64,000 nt of DNA from assembly GCF_034039665.1 (NCBI RefSeq), contig NZ_CP120131.1, positions 770,206 to 834,205 on the forward strand, read 5' to 3'. Of the stretch, positions 9,836 to 19,067 are shown in pieces (the first letter of the stretch is position 1; every line of letters starts with the position of its first letter). The notes below the pieces were generated by a model that worked only from the letters and a program-made list of their open reading frames with translations, was not told where the DNA came from and did no database searches. The DNA comes from Mammaliicoccus sp. Dog046. GTDB taxonomy: Bacteria > Bacillota > Bacilli > Staphylococcales > Staphylococcaceae. Both the position numbers and the translations under genes were made by a program.

Positions 9836-9876
9836 AAAGGCTTAGACACATTGAAAAATGTTGTTTAAGCCTTTTT
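9836..9876 (+). terminator. Terminator after aminotransferase
   Basis: AAAGGCTTAGACA pairs imperfectly with TGTTTAAGCCTTT and is followed by T residues. Confidence 0.8.
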
Positions 9877-9907
9877 TATAATCTTTGAAATAGAAATTCG
9901 AATAAGA

Positions 9908-9953
9908 GTCAGAGATATCGTGCGATTACGTATGAAACGCACGATATCTTTTG
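9908..9953 (+). repeat. Single ATCGTGCGAT hairpin repeat
   Basis: One copy of the dispersed family: GATATCGTGCG, then a loop with TACGTATGAA, then CGCACGATATC and TTTT. The stem extends to AGATATC, which gives it terminator character. Other copies are at 19.7, 25.1, 34.8, 39.6 and 52.0 kb. Confidence 0.85.
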
Positions 9954-9966
9954 TTTATACATAGTA

Positions 9967-10002
9967 AAAGGGTTGAGACATTAGAAGTCTCAATTCTTTT
10001 TA
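9967..10002 (+). terminator. Terminator-like hairpin before pmtR
   Basis: A stem of GGGTTGAGAC and GTCTCAATTC with a short loop, then a T-run. Confidence 0.75.
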
Positions 10003-10041
10003 TTTTAATGAAGTTGAAAAACCACAAATTAATATGGCAAT

Positions 10042-10083
10042 TTGACATATGTATGTATAGTGTATATACTGTTTATATACACT
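10042..10083 (+). promoter_or_regulatory. pmtR promoter and PmtR operator
   Basis: TTGACA at 10042-10047, a 17-bp spacer and TATACT at 10065-10070 form a near-consensus sigma-A promoter. Over the -10 lies the perfect inverted repeat AGTGTATATA-CTGTT-TATATACACT (10059-10083), of the type bound by YtrA-class GntR repressors. This supports autoregulation of pmtR and the operon by PmtR. Confidence 0.88.
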
Positions 10084-10101
10084 TATTGAGGGAGGTTTAA
10101 T

Positions 10102-10479
10102 ATGAAGGTTCTTTTACAAAATAATAGTAATCAACCCATATATGAACAAATTAAAGAGCAAATTAAGGCGCACATTCTTCAAGGAAATATACAACCAGGA
10201 GCTACTTTGCCTTCAATGCGTGAATTAGCGAGCGACTTAGGTGTCAGTCTGATTACTACAAAACGCGCTTATGTAGATCTTGAACAAGAAGGTTTTGTTA
10301 CAACAATTAGAGGTAAAGGGACGTTTGTTAAATCACAAGATCCTTCAATTATGAAAGAAAAACAATTCATTGTGATTGAAGATTTAGCCAAAGAATTAAC
10401 TAAACAAGCTAAATTAATTGGTATGAGTTTAGAAGAAATTAATGAAATAGTTACTTTGATTTATGAGGAAGGTGAGTGA
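10102..10479 (+). CDS. pmtR: GntR/YtrA-family repressor PmtR
   Basis: A 125-residue regulator with a winged helix (QPIYEQIKEQIKAHI ... SMRELASDLGVSLITTKRAY) and a short C-terminal dimerisation helix, as in the YtrA subfamily. It heads a five-gene operon of two ATPase/permease pairs, the exact layout of S. aureus pmtRABCD. There PmtR represses the exporter and phenol-soluble modulins release it. Start follows GAGGGAGG. The stop lies 1 base before the pmtA start. Confidence 0.85.
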   Translation: MKVLLQNNSNQPIYEQIKEQIKAHILQGNIQPGATLPSMRELASDLGVSLITTKRAYVDLEQEGFVTTIRGKGTFVKSQDPSIMKEKQFIVIEDLAKELTKQAKLIGMSLEEINEIVTLIYEEGE

Positions 10480-10480
10480 G

Positions 10481-11350
10481 ATGACGAACGCTATTGAAGT
10501 GAAAGACTTAAATTATAAGACGGGAAATTTCGAATTAAACGATGTGAATTTTAACGTTAAAAAAGGATATGTGACAGGATTTATAGGTGCAAATGGTTCA
10601 GGGAAAACAACGATTATAAGAATACTGATGGGGTTATTGAAAGAACAAAGTGGTGATTTAAAATTACTAGGTAAATATTTAGCAGAACATCCAAAGGAAA
10701 TTAAAAATAAAATAGGCTTTGTATATTCTGAATTGTATATGTACGATAAATGGAATATTAAGACGGTAGAGTCGGTAATTAGTAAATACTATGATAACTG
10801 GGATCATGAAATATTTTCTCAATATATTAATCGATTTAAATTACCATTTAATGAAAAAATAAAAAAGTTCTCGACAGGGATGAAAATGAAACTTTCAATA
10901 GCAATTGCACTTAGTCATCATGCAGAACTGTACATACTAGATGAACCAACTGCTGGTTTAGATCCTGTTGTTAGAAATGAAGTTTTAGATATACTTCAGA
11001 AAGAATTAATCGATGAAGAGAAATCTGTATTTTTCTCAACACATATTATTTCAGATTTGGAACGTATTGCAGATTATATCGTTTATTTAAAAGATGGATC
11101 AATCATCATTAATGAAAGTGTCGCGTCTTTAACTGAGACATATAAAATTGTAAAAGGTGATAAGGCTATACTTGATGAAGAATTAAGATCGTTATTAATA
11201 AATATAAAAGAAACACAAACTGGATTTTCTGGTTTATCAAAAGAGAGCAGTGTGTTTGTAGAATTATTTGGAAATGAAATTGTAGTAGAAACACCTAGTA
11301 TAGAAGATGTGATGGTAAGAATTGAAAATACCTATAAGGAAGTGGTTTAA
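10481..11350 (+). CDS. pmtA: ABC transporter ATPase PmtA
   Basis: A 289-residue ATP-binding subunit with Walker A GANGSGKTT, signature STGMKMKLS, Walker B YILDEPTAGLD and switch histidine in FSTHII. I start it at the ATG preceded by GGAAGGTGAG inside the end of pmtR; an upstream ATG in the same frame would add six residues but has no ribosome site. In S. aureus PmtA pairs with PmtB, and the complex exports phenol-soluble modulins and delta-toxin. Confidence 0.85.
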   Translation: MTNAIEVKDLNYKTGNFELNDVNFNVKKGYVTGFIGANGSGKTTIIRILMGLLKEQSGDLKLLGKYLAEHPKEIKNKIGFVYSELYMYDKWNIKTVESVISKYYDNWDHEIFSQYINRFKLPFNEKIKKFSTGMKMKLSIAIALSHHAELYILDEPTAGLDPVVRNEVLDILQKELIDEEKSVFFSTHIISDLERIADYIVYLKDGSIIINESVASLTETYKIVKGDKAILDEELRSLLINIKETQTGFSGLSKESSVFVELFGNEIVVETPSIEDVMVRIENTYKEVV

Positions 11351-12013
11351 ATGAAAGCTATCTTTTATAGGAATTTTCAATTTGAAAAATGGTATTACTT
11401 AGCGTATCTCATTTTATTTATATTAACATGTATTACTAGTTTTGGTATTTCAATTAAAGGAATTGAAATTTTAAGGTTTACACCTGCAATATTTATTGGA
11501 ATTGTTTCTATGCATGCATCCAGTCTTGGTGAATTTTTATCCAAACAGAATAACACGATACTATTTAATAGCTTACCAGTTTCCAAAATAGAAATTGTCA
11601 AAGCACATTATTTATACAATCTCATGCTTACAGGAATTTCATTCCTCATGGTAATGTTCATTGCAGTAATTTATAAAGATACAATTTTTGTACAAGCAGC
11701 AATATTTATTGTTGGAACTAATTTATTAACAATTAGTACGATTTATCCATACCACGTTCATCTTAATAGCCTTAAATTTATTGCATGGGTATTAATCCTT
11801 ATGTTAGCATTTTTTGGTATGTACTATTTCTCAATATATAATAATAGAGCTTACCCATTTCACGAAATGTTTGGTTGGAAAATATTCTTGTATTGCACAC
11901 CATCCATATTTTCAGTGCTTACAGTGATTTTGTGGATAAGAAAATTTACAAAGGCTATTAAACGAGCAAAATTAGATGAATTAACGATATATGGCGTTAG
12001 GAAAAGTAAGTGA
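11351..12013 (+). CDS. pmtB: ABC transporter permease PmtB
   Basis: A 220-residue ABC-2 type membrane protein with about six hydrophobic segments and no soluble domain. It begins immediately after the pmtA stop codon, implying coupled translation. Assignment rests on operon order and size as for S. aureus PmtB; the sequence alone would only say ABC permease. Confidence 0.78.
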   Translation: MKAIFYRNFQFEKWYYLAYLILFILTCITSFGISIKGIEILRFTPAIFIGIVSMHASSLGEFLSKQNNTILFNSLPVSKIEIVKAHYLYNLMLTGISFLMVMFIAVIYKDTIFVQAAIFIVGTNLLTISTIYPYHVHLNSLKFIAWVLILMLAFFGMYYFSIYNNRAYPFHEMFGWKIFLYCTPSIFSVLTVILWIRKFTKAIKRAKLDELTIYGVRKSK

Positions 12014-12077
12014 ATTGACATAGATATTTAAAGTAAAAAAACAAATAGCATTACAATTTAAAAAGAGGTGACAAAGT

Positions 12078-12947
12078 TTGAAATTAACATCAATAAATAA
12101 AAATTACGGACGACAACAAGTTATAAAAAATATAGACTTTGATTTTGGAGATAGTCAAATTGTTGGATTGATTGGTAAAAATGGTGTTGGTAAAACAACA
12201 TTAATGAAGATTATGAACAGCAATATTGTGAAGTTCGACGGATCTTATCGTATGGATAATAATGCAAAAGTAGGGTACTTAATTGAAAATCCAAAACTAT
12301 ATTTAAATAAATCAGGTTACTTTAATTTGAAATTCTTCAAACAAGTACTAGGTTCAAATGTAGACGATAAATTTGTAAATGAATTAATCGAAGCATTTGG
12401 TATTAAACCTTATATTAATAAGAAGGTTAAAAAATATTCAATGGGTATGAAACAAAAACTTTCTATTGCCGTAGCATTAATGAATCAACCTCAATATTTA
12501 ATATTGGATGAGCCGACAAATGGTATGGATCCAGATGGTTCTATTGATGTGTTAAAAACGATTAAACGTGTGAGCCAAGAACTCAATATTAAAATCTTAA
12601 TTTCAAGTCATAAACTTGAAGATATTGAATTGATTTGTGATCGTACGGTATTTATGAAAGATGGCGCAATTGTTGAAGACTACAATATGAATGACAAGTC
12701 AACAGATGTGACGCGTTTTACATTCGATGCAAATCAATATAATGAAGCTTTAAATGTATTAACAATGAATTATAAAGTCGTTTCAAGTAATAAACACGAT
12801 GGAGAAATCTTAGTAGAAGCTTTAGATGATTATCAAAGCGTACTTATGGCATTGTCTGAACAAGCTATTTTCCCAAGATATATTGAAAATAATAAAACGA
12901 CATTAAGAGATCAATACTTTAATATCAACAAAGGAGTTGAAGCATAA
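12078..12947 (+). CDS. pmtC: ABC transporter ATPase PmtC
   Basis: A 289-residue second ATPase of the operon: Walker A GKNGVGKTT, signature YSMGMKQKLS, Walker B LILDEPTNGMD, switch histidine in ISSHK. TTG start after AGAGGTGAC. Its last base overlaps the first base of pmtD. The 64-base gap after pmtB holds no terminator, so the operon continues. Confidence 0.85.
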   Translation: MKLTSINKNYGRQQVIKNIDFDFGDSQIVGLIGKNGVGKTTLMKIMNSNIVKFDGSYRMDNNAKVGYLIENPKLYLNKSGYFNLKFFKQVLGSNVDDKFVNELIEAFGIKPYINKKVKKYSMGMKQKLSIAVALMNQPQYLILDEPTNGMDPDGSIDVLKTIKRVSQELNIKILISSHKLEDIELICDRTVFMKDGAIVEDYNMNDKSTDVTRFTFDANQYNEALNVLTMNYKVVSSNKHDGEILVEALDDYQSVLMALSEQAIFPRYIENNKTTLRDQYFNINKGVEA

Positions 12948-13675
12948 TGAACATCGGACAACTTATCAAATACGATATAACAAATATATTCAAAAGTCCT
13001 TTAGGATATTTAGGTATATTAATATCATTATTACCAGGCATTGGTGTAATTATTGCTACAAAAACTTTAGAAATTCAATATAGTGCATCAATGGTTTTAA
13101 CAATGTTCATTGCATTTGGCGGACTTGTATTATTGATGTTTTCAATAAGAACGATTACAAGAGATATACAATATGGTACGATTCAACTATTTTTAAATTC
13201 TAAAAGAAATAGAACGAAATATTTATACGGTAAATTACTCTCTGTTCTGTGCATTATTATTATCTTTACAATTATAGGTACGATATTTACACTATTTTCT
13301 ACAACAATCATGGATAGTGGTAAATTAGAAGCACTTGATTATTTGAAAACACTAGGTATCTTTACGTTAGTTATAGGATTCTTTATTAGCTTATTGAATA
13401 TCATAAATTTAACAAATGGAAAACCAGCAATTGTATATACAACTGCTATTCTATTGATGTTCTTCTTACCAACAATATTTGCTGCATCTATATTGGTTCC
13501 AAAAATAGGTGAAACATTAGCCAAAATGATGAAGTATAATCCATTTGACTTCTTACCGGCAAAATTAAATGCAGGTTCGCTATCAATGACTGGCACACAA
13601 ATTTTGATTTCGTTAGCGTGTATCGTTGTATTTGTAGCGATTAATCACTACATTATTAGAAATAAGAATATATAA
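12947..13675 (+). CDS. pmtD: ABC transporter permease PmtD
   Basis: A 242-residue ABC-2 type permease with about six hydrophobic segments and a short soluble stretch after the second one (TRDIQYGTIQLFLNSK), typical of bacitracin/lantibiotic-type exporters. It overlaps pmtC by one base. Together with PmtA-C it would form the PSM exporter. Confidence 0.8.
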   Translation: MNIGQLIKYDITNIFKSPLGYLGILISLLPGIGVIIATKTLEIQYSASMVLTMFIAFGGLVLLMFSIRTITRDIQYGTIQLFLNSKRNRTKYLYGKLLSVLCIIIIFTIIGTIFTLFSTTIMDSGKLEALDYLKTLGIFTLVIGFFISLLNIINLTNGKPAIVYTTAILLMFFLPTIFAASILVPKIGETLAKMMKYNPFDFLPAKLNAGSLSMTGTQILISLACIVVFVAINHYIIRNKNI

Positions 13676-13736
13676 TGGTTTCTACCTCATATCTATGTTA
13701 AATTTAGAGTATTAACTATAAGAATGAGGGATACGA

Positions 13737-13955
13737 TTGGGTAAGCGATTTATAAAGTATTATTTGATGATTGGTATGTTTTGTATCATTTTAAGTATCT
13801 TTTTTGATGATACACCTAAATTTTTATTAATAGGCGCGGGCTTAGGATTCTTCTTAACAGCATTGTTAGCAAAGTTAGAAAAAGAAGATAAAGTTGACGA
13901 ACAACCAGATGAAAATACAAATGAAAAAGATAAAAAGAGTCTGGGACATAAATAA
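13737..13955 (+). CDS. Small membrane protein downstream of pmtD
   Basis: A 72-residue frame with two hydrophobic segments (about 8-23 and 29-46) and a highly charged C-terminal tail rich in Lys, Glu and Asp. It starts at TTG after GAGGGATACGA. The last codons (KSLGHK) are encoded by the left arm and loop of the terminator hairpin, so the protein end and transcript end coincide. It follows pmtD by 61 bases with no terminator and may belong to the operon. Unknown function. Confidence 0.6.
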   Translation: MGKRFIKYYLMIGMFCIILSIFFDDTPKFLLIGAGLGFFLTALLAKLEKEDKVDEQPDENTNEKDKKSLGHK

Positions 13956-13975
13956 ATGTCTCAGACTTCGTTTTA
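13935..13975 (+). terminator. Terminator overlapping the 3' end of the small membrane gene
   Basis: AGTCTGGGACAT pairs with ATGTCTCAGACT and is followed by CGTTTT. The stem overlaps the stop codon of the preceding gene. Confidence 0.85.
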
Positions 13976-13993
13976 TGAAATTGGGGTGAAATC

Positions 13994-15187
13994 ATGTTAC
14001 GAAGTTTATTGTTTAAAAAATTAGAACAAAAAGAACAAAAAATGATTGATATTTATCAATATTTACATCAATATCCAGAACCATCATTTGAAGAAGAAAA
14101 GACATCACAGTATATAGAAGATTTTTATAAAGATAAAGGTGTTCAAGTACATACGCGCATAGGCGGTAACTATGGTCTCATTGTTGAAATAGAAGGATCA
14201 AAGCCAGGACGAACAATTGCATTAAGAGCAGATTTTGATGCTTTAAACATTCAAGAAGACACTGGATTACCATTTTCATCAAAGCATGAAGGTTGGATGC
14301 ATGCATGTGGACATGATGCACATACTGCTTATTTAATGATTCTTGCCGAAAGTTTAATTGAATTAAAAGATCAATTGCCTGGTAAAGTTATCATTATTCA
14401 TCAACATGCAGAAGAACTCGCACCAGGTGGCGCAGTCGATATGTTAGAATCAGGATATTTAAATAATGTAGATGAGATTTACGGGATCCATCTATTTCCA
14501 GATTATACGCCAGATGTGATTACTTATAGAAAAGGTCCAACAATGGGAGGTCGTTCACTATTCCATTTGAAAGTAAAAGGTAAAGGTGGGCATGGTTCAA
14601 GTCCACATTTAGCAAATGATGCAATCGTAGCAGCAAGTACATTTGTAACAAATGTACAATCAGTCATTTCTAGAAGGTTAAATCCTTTCGATATGGGAGT
14701 TGTGACGATTAGTTCATTTAATGGTATAGGTTCATTGAATGTCATTCAAGAAAGTGTAGAACTAGCTGGTGATGTAAGATATATGGAAAGTCGTGTTGGT
14801 CATCTGATTCATGAAGAAATAGAACGTTTAGTCCATGGATTAGAGGAAACATTCAATGTGAAATGTGAATTTACCTATGAATTAGACTGTATCCCACTGA
14901 TTAATCACGAGAAACAGACGGATTATTTAGTTGATATTTTAACGCTAAGTCAGGGAGAATACTTTGAAACATTGAAAGAACATGGCCAATTAACAAGTTC
15001 AGAAGACTTCGCAAGCTATTTAGAGAGTATACCAGGTACATTCTTCTTTATAGGATGTCGAGCGTATGAAGAAGGCGAAGTATTCTACAATCACAGTCCT
15101 AAATTTATTGTAAATCCTGATGCTTTATTAACAGCAAGTAAAGCATTAGGTGAAGTCGTTTTAAATAGGTTAGAAGTTAGAACATAA
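13994..15187 (+). CDS. M20-family amidohydrolase
   Basis: A 397-residue zinc amidohydrolase of the M20D/HipO type (N-acyl amino acid or hippurate-like substrates). Metal-site motifs: HACGHDAHTA near residue 99-108, HQHAEELAPGG near 136, and SSEDFASY near 341. The dimerisation lid domain sits between about 180 and 290. The exact substrate is unknown. Start ATG follows TTGGGGTGAAATC. It has its own terminator at 15257. Confidence 0.85.
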   Translation: MLRSLLFKKLEQKEQKMIDIYQYLHQYPEPSFEEEKTSQYIEDFYKDKGVQVHTRIGGNYGLIVEIEGSKPGRTIALRADFDALNIQEDTGLPFSSKHEGWMHACGHDAHTAYLMILAESLIELKDQLPGKVIIIHQHAEELAPGGAVDMLESGYLNNVDEIYGIHLFPDYTPDVITYRKGPTMGGRSLFHLKVKGKGGHGSSPHLANDAIVAASTFVTNVQSVISRRLNPFDMGVVTISSFNGIGSLNVIQESVELAGDVRYMESRVGHLIHEEIERLVHGLEETFNVKCEFTYELDCIPLINHEKQTDYLVDILTLSQGEYFETLKEHGQLTSSEDFASYLESIPGTFFFIGCRAYEEGEVFYNHSPKFIVNPDALLTASKALGEVVLNRLEVRT

Positions 15188-15256
15188 TAAGAACATGCCC
15201 GCGGAAAGCATGCGCGTAAAAATTGGTGGCAAAGTCATAGACTTTGCAAACACTCT

Positions 15257-15292
15257 AAAAATACCTTAGCAAATTAAGCTAAGGTATTTTTG
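15257..15292 (+). terminator. Terminator after M20 amidohydrolase
   Basis: AAAATACCTTAGC pairs with GCTAAGGTATTTT around an 8-base loop, with a T-run. Confidence 0.93.
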
Positions 15293-15316
15293 TGTAATTA
15301 TACAATTAAAATATAA

Positions 15317-15368
15317 AGAAATCGTTTACAAAATAACAGAAAACGTTTACAATAACTTGTATACAAGT
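15317..15368 (+). promoter_or_regulatory. gnt operon promoter with two cre sites and GntR operator
   Basis: Promoter: TTTACA at 15325-15330, 17-bp spacer, TACAAT at 15348-15353. Two cre-like boxes for CcpA, AGAAATCGTTTACA (15317-15330) and AGAAAACGTTTACA (15338-15351), cover the -35 and -10 and are exactly 21 bp apart. Downstream lies the palindrome ACTTGTATACAAGT (15355-15368), which matches the known gluconate operator of B. subtilis GntR. This indicates induction by gluconate and glucose repression. Confidence 0.88.
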
Positions 15369-15391
15369 ATACGAAGGGGTTGACGTATCGT

Positions 15392-16099
15392 ATGAAATAT
15401 CAATATCACTATCCGATAGAATGGTTGAAACATCGATCGACAGGGGAACAAGTCGCAAGTGAATTAAGATTAGCGATTATCAGTCAGGAAATTGCTGTTG
15501 GAGAAAAATTGAGTGAAAATAAAATTGCTCAACAATTTGAAGTCAGTCGATCACCAGTGAGAGATGCACTTAAATTATTACAACAAGATGGACTCATATC
15601 TTTAGAAAGAATGGGTGCATTAGTGAATGGCTTATCAGATCACAGTCAGAAAGAGATATATGATATTAGATTGATGCTTGAATCATTCGTATTTGAAAGA
15701 CTGCAAATCGAAAACAATAATGAAGTCATTAAGCAATTGAATAAAATTTTAAAAATGATGACAGTAGCTGTTGAATTTGAAGATGCAGATGAATTTACAA
15801 GATTGGACCTACTTTTTCATGAATCTATGATTACCGCAATTAATCATCAGTATATTAAAATGATTTGGCATAACTTAACACCTGTTATGGAATGTTTGAT
15901 TTTAGTGTCTATGAGACAACGAATGGAACATCATCCAGATGATTTTGATAGAGTGATCCATAATCATAAAGTGTACATAGAAGCAATTGAGACGAAAGAT
16001 AGAAATAAAATGAAAGAGGCATTTCATTTAAACTTCGATGATGTAGATGAACAAATCGATGTTTTATGGAATTCTCAAACAAATATTGAAAGAAAGTAG
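15392..16099 (+). CDS. gntR: Gluconate operon repressor GntR
   Basis: A 235-residue GntR/FadR-type regulator: winged helix at about residues 12-75 (SENKIAQQFEVSRSPVRDAL) and an all-helical FCD ligand domain with the metal-binding residues Asp/His in its second half. Start chosen at ATG 15392 (MKYQYHYP) since the upstream in-frame TTG at 15380 abuts the AAGGGG ribosome site with no spacing. First gene of gntRKP, followed 9 bases later by the kinase. Confidence 0.9.
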   Translation: MKYQYHYPIEWLKHRSTGEQVASELRLAIISQEIAVGEKLSENKIAQQFEVSRSPVRDALKLLQQDGLISLERMGALVNGLSDHSQKEIYDIRLMLESFVFERLQIENNNEVIKQLNKILKMMTVAVEFEDADEFTRLDLLFHESMITAINHQYIKMIWHNLTPVMECLILVSMRQRMEHHPDDFDRVIHNHKVYIEAIETKDRNKMKEAFHLNFDDVDEQIDVLWNSQTNIERK

Positions 16100-16108
16100 G
16101 ATTTTAAA

Positions 16109-17644
16109 ATGAAATACATGATTGGAATAGATATAGGAACAACAAGTACGAAAGCTGTCATTTACGATGAAGAGGGCAACTTTTTAAACAAACATAGTAT
16201 AGAATATCCAATGTCCACGCATGAGATTGGTGTAGCAGAAGAAAATCCTGCAGAAATATTTGATGCTGTATTATTTACAGTTAAAAAAGTAATTAGAGAA
16301 TCAGGAGCAAAGCCAAATGAAATTAAATTATTGAGTTTCAGTAGTGCAATGCACAGTTTAATTGCTATGGATGAGAAGAATCAGCCATTAACAGAATGTA
16401 TCACTTGGGCAGATAATCGTGCACGTGATTACGCAGATATGATTAATGAACAACATCAAGGTCTAGAAATATATAAGAGAACAGGGACACCTATTCATCC
16501 GATGTCTCCATTATCAAAAATATTCTGGTTAAAACATGAACATCAAGACATTTTTGATAAGACAGCTAAATGGATAGACATTAAAACATATGTATTTTAC
16601 CAATTGTTTGATACATATGTGATGGATCACTCAATCGGATCAGCGACAGGAATGATGAATTTAGAATCATTGAGTTGGGATAAAGAAGTGATGAAATTAT
16701 TAGGTGTTGATGAATCACAATTACCTGAACTTGTATTTACGACGCATATAATGAAGAATGTATCACCTAAATACGCAGATATTATGGGCATAGATGAACA
16801 AACACCAATCGTTATCGGTGCATCTGATGGTGTACTTTCTAATTTAGGGGTGAATAGTTACAAAGAAGGCGAAGTTGCAGTCACTATCGGTACAAGTGGG
16901 GCGATTAGAACCATCATTGATAAACCAAAAACTGACGACAAAGGAAGAATCTTTTGTTATGTACTAACTGAAGATAAATATTGTATAGGTGGACCGGTTA
17001 ATAACGGCGGAGTTGTACTTAGATGGTTGAGAGATGAATTATTAGCAAGTGAAGTTGAAACAGCTAAACGATTAGGTGTTGATTCTTATGATGTACTTAC
17101 GAGAATTGCAAGTCGTGTGAAACCAGGTGCGAATGGACTGATATTCCATCCATACTTAGCTGGAGAACGTGCACCTTTATGGAATGCGAACGCGCGTGGT
17201 AGTTACTTCGGTTTAACACTTTCACATAAAAAAGAACATATGATTAGAGCAGCATTAGAAGGTGTGTTGTTGAATCTATATACGGTATACCTTGCACTGA
17301 TTGAAGTGATGGATAAATCACCAGAACAAATTAAAGCAACAGGTGGTTTTGCCAAGAGTGAAGTTTGGAGACAAATGATGGCAGATATCTTTGATACTTC
17401 AGTTGAGGTACCTGAAAGTTATGAAAGTTCTTGTTTAGGGGCATGCGTGTTAGGACTTAAAGCACTGGGAGAAATTGATAGCTTCGATGTATTAGATAAT
17501 ATGGTAGGTAATACGTATCAGCACGAACCAGAACAAGAAAATGTTGATATTTATCAATCACTTATTCCTATCTATATTAACTTGAGTCGTAAATTATCGG
17601 AAGAATATGATTTGATTACGGAATTTCAAAAAACACATTCATAG
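16109..17644 (+). CDS. gntK: Gluconokinase
   Basis: A 511-residue FGGY-family sugar kinase that phosphorylates gluconate to 6-phosphogluconate. The N-terminal ATPase motif GIDIGTTSTKAV and the C-terminal signature region TGGFAKSEVWRQMMAD are present, along with GTSGAIR near residue 266. Full length. It lies between gntR and gntP, which gives the substrate. Confidence 0.93.
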   Translation: MKYMIGIDIGTTSTKAVIYDEEGNFLNKHSIEYPMSTHEIGVAEENPAEIFDAVLFTVKKVIRESGAKPNEIKLLSFSSAMHSLIAMDEKNQPLTECITWADNRARDYADMINEQHQGLEIYKRTGTPIHPMSPLSKIFWLKHEHQDIFDKTAKWIDIKTYVFYQLFDTYVMDHSIGSATGMMNLESLSWDKEVMKLLGVDESQLPELVFTTHIMKNVSPKYADIMGIDEQTPIVIGASDGVLSNLGVNSYKEGEVAVTIGTSGAIRTIIDKPKTDDKGRIFCYVLTEDKYCIGGPVNNGGVVLRWLRDELLASEVETAKRLGVDSYDVLTRIASRVKPGANGLIFHPYLAGERAPLWNANARGSYFGLTLSHKKEHMIRAALEGVLLNLYTVYLALIEVMDKSPEQIKATGGFAKSEVWRQMMADIFDTSVEVPESYESSCLGACVLGLKALGEIDSFDVLDNMVGNTYQHEPEQENVDIYQSLIPIYINLSRKLSEEYDLITEFQKTHS

Positions 17645-17656
17645 GGAGATGTTAAT

Positions 17657-19015
17657 ATGTTTTCAGAAATCGCACCATTATTAGTTGTCGCATTAGCAAT
17701 CGTACTATTACTAGGTTTGATTATGTGGTTAAAATTAAATACGTTCGTTTCATTAATTATTACAGCAATGGTTACAGGTATACTGTTAGGGATGCCATTA
17801 AGTAAAATTATTGGCACAATTGAAACAGGTATGGGATCTACACTCGGCCATATCGCATTGATATTTGGATTAGGGGCAATGTTAGGGAAGTTATTAGCTG
17901 ATGGAGGTGGCGCAACTAGAATTGCAGATACGTTAATCAATAAATTTGGTCAAAAACGTATCCAATGGGCAGTTGTTACAGCGTCATTTATTATCGGTAT
18001 TGCATTATTCTTTGAAGTAGGTTTAGTATTATTAATTCCAATTGTATTTACAATTGCGAAAGAATCAAAAGTATCAACATTATACTTAGGTATTCCAATG
18101 ACAGCAGCATTATCTGTGACACACGGATTTTTACCTCCGCATCCAGGTCCAGTAATGATTGCGAAAGAATTTGGCGCAGATATAGGACAAGTATTATTAT
18201 TTGGATTTATTGTAGCAATTCCAGTAACAATTATTGCAGGTCCATTATTTACAATGTTTGCGAAAAAAGTCATTCCAGATGCATTTAATAAATCTGGAGA
18301 CTTAGCATCATTAGGTAAACAAAAAACATTTAAAATTGAAGATACACCAGGTTTCGGTATTTCAGCATTAACAGCATTATTACCAGTATTTATTATGTTG
18401 ATTTCTACAATTGTAGATTTATTGACAGGATCACCAGAGAATCCGACAGGTATTTTAGGATTTATTAGCTTTATAGGTGAAGCGGGTACAGCAATGTTAA
18501 TCTCTGTATTATTCGCAATTTACTCTATGGGTCTTAAACGAGGATACAAAATTACTGCAGTTATGGACACATTATCAAATGCAATCTATCCAATCGGTAT
18601 GATGCTATTAATCATCGGTGGTGGCGGTGCATTTAAACAAATCTTAATTGATGGCGGTGTTGGTAAAACAGTTGAATCATTATTTACAGATTCAGCAATG
18701 TCACCAATCTTGTTAGCATGGATTGTAGCTGCTGTATTAAGATTAGCACTAGGATCAGCAACAGTCGCAGCAATATCAACAGTAGGTATTGTAATGCCAC
18801 TATTAGAAGCATCAGATGTTAACTTAGCATTAGTTGTATTAGCAACAGGTGCAGGTAGTGTAATCGCATCACATGTTAATGACGCAGGATTCTGGATGTT
18901 CAAAGAGTACTTTGGTTTAACAATGAAAGAAACATTCTTATCATGGACATTACTAGAAACAGTCATTTCTGTATCAGGTATCATCTTTATCTTATTCATT
19001 AGTTTATTTGTTTAA
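17657..19015 (+). CDS. gntP: Gluconate permease GntP
   Basis: A 452-residue membrane transporter of the gluconate:H+ symporter (GntP) family, with about 12-14 hydrophobic segments and family stretches such as FLPPHPGPVMIAKEFGAD and HVNDAGFWMFKEYFG. Last gene of the operon. ATG follows AGGGAGATG. Confidence 0.95.
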   Translation: MFSEIAPLLVVALAIVLLLGLIMWLKLNTFVSLIITAMVTGILLGMPLSKIIGTIETGMGSTLGHIALIFGLGAMLGKLLADGGGATRIADTLINKFGQKRIQWAVVTASFIIGIALFFEVGLVLLIPIVFTIAKESKVSTLYLGIPMTAALSVTHGFLPPHPGPVMIAKEFGADIGQVLLFGFIVAIPVTIIAGPLFTMFAKKVIPDAFNKSGDLASLGKQKTFKIEDTPGFGISALTALLPVFIMLISTIVDLLTGSPENPTGILGFISFIGEAGTAMLISVLFAIYSMGLKRGYKITAVMDTLSNAIYPIGMMLLIIGGGGAFKQILIDGGVGKTVESLFTDSAMSPILLAWIVAAVLRLALGSATVAAISTVGIVMPLLEASDVNLALVVLATGAGSVIASHVNDAGFWMFKEYFGLTMKETFLSWTLLETVISVSGIIFILFISLFV

Positions 19016-19028
19016 TATTATAGAAAAG

Positions 19029-19067
19029 AAAGCTAGGACACTTTATCATAAGTGTCCTAGCTTTTTT
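19029..19067 (+). terminator. Terminator after gntP
   Basis: AAGCTAGGACACTT pairs perfectly with AAGTGTCCTAGCTT, followed by a T-run. From here to 19304 the DNA is very AT-rich and I see no gene. Confidence 0.95.

Noticed and set aside
17626..18273. Minus-strand frames opposite gntP
   Set aside because: Shadow frames within a clear membrane transporter gene; no ribosome site and Asn/Ile-rich composition.
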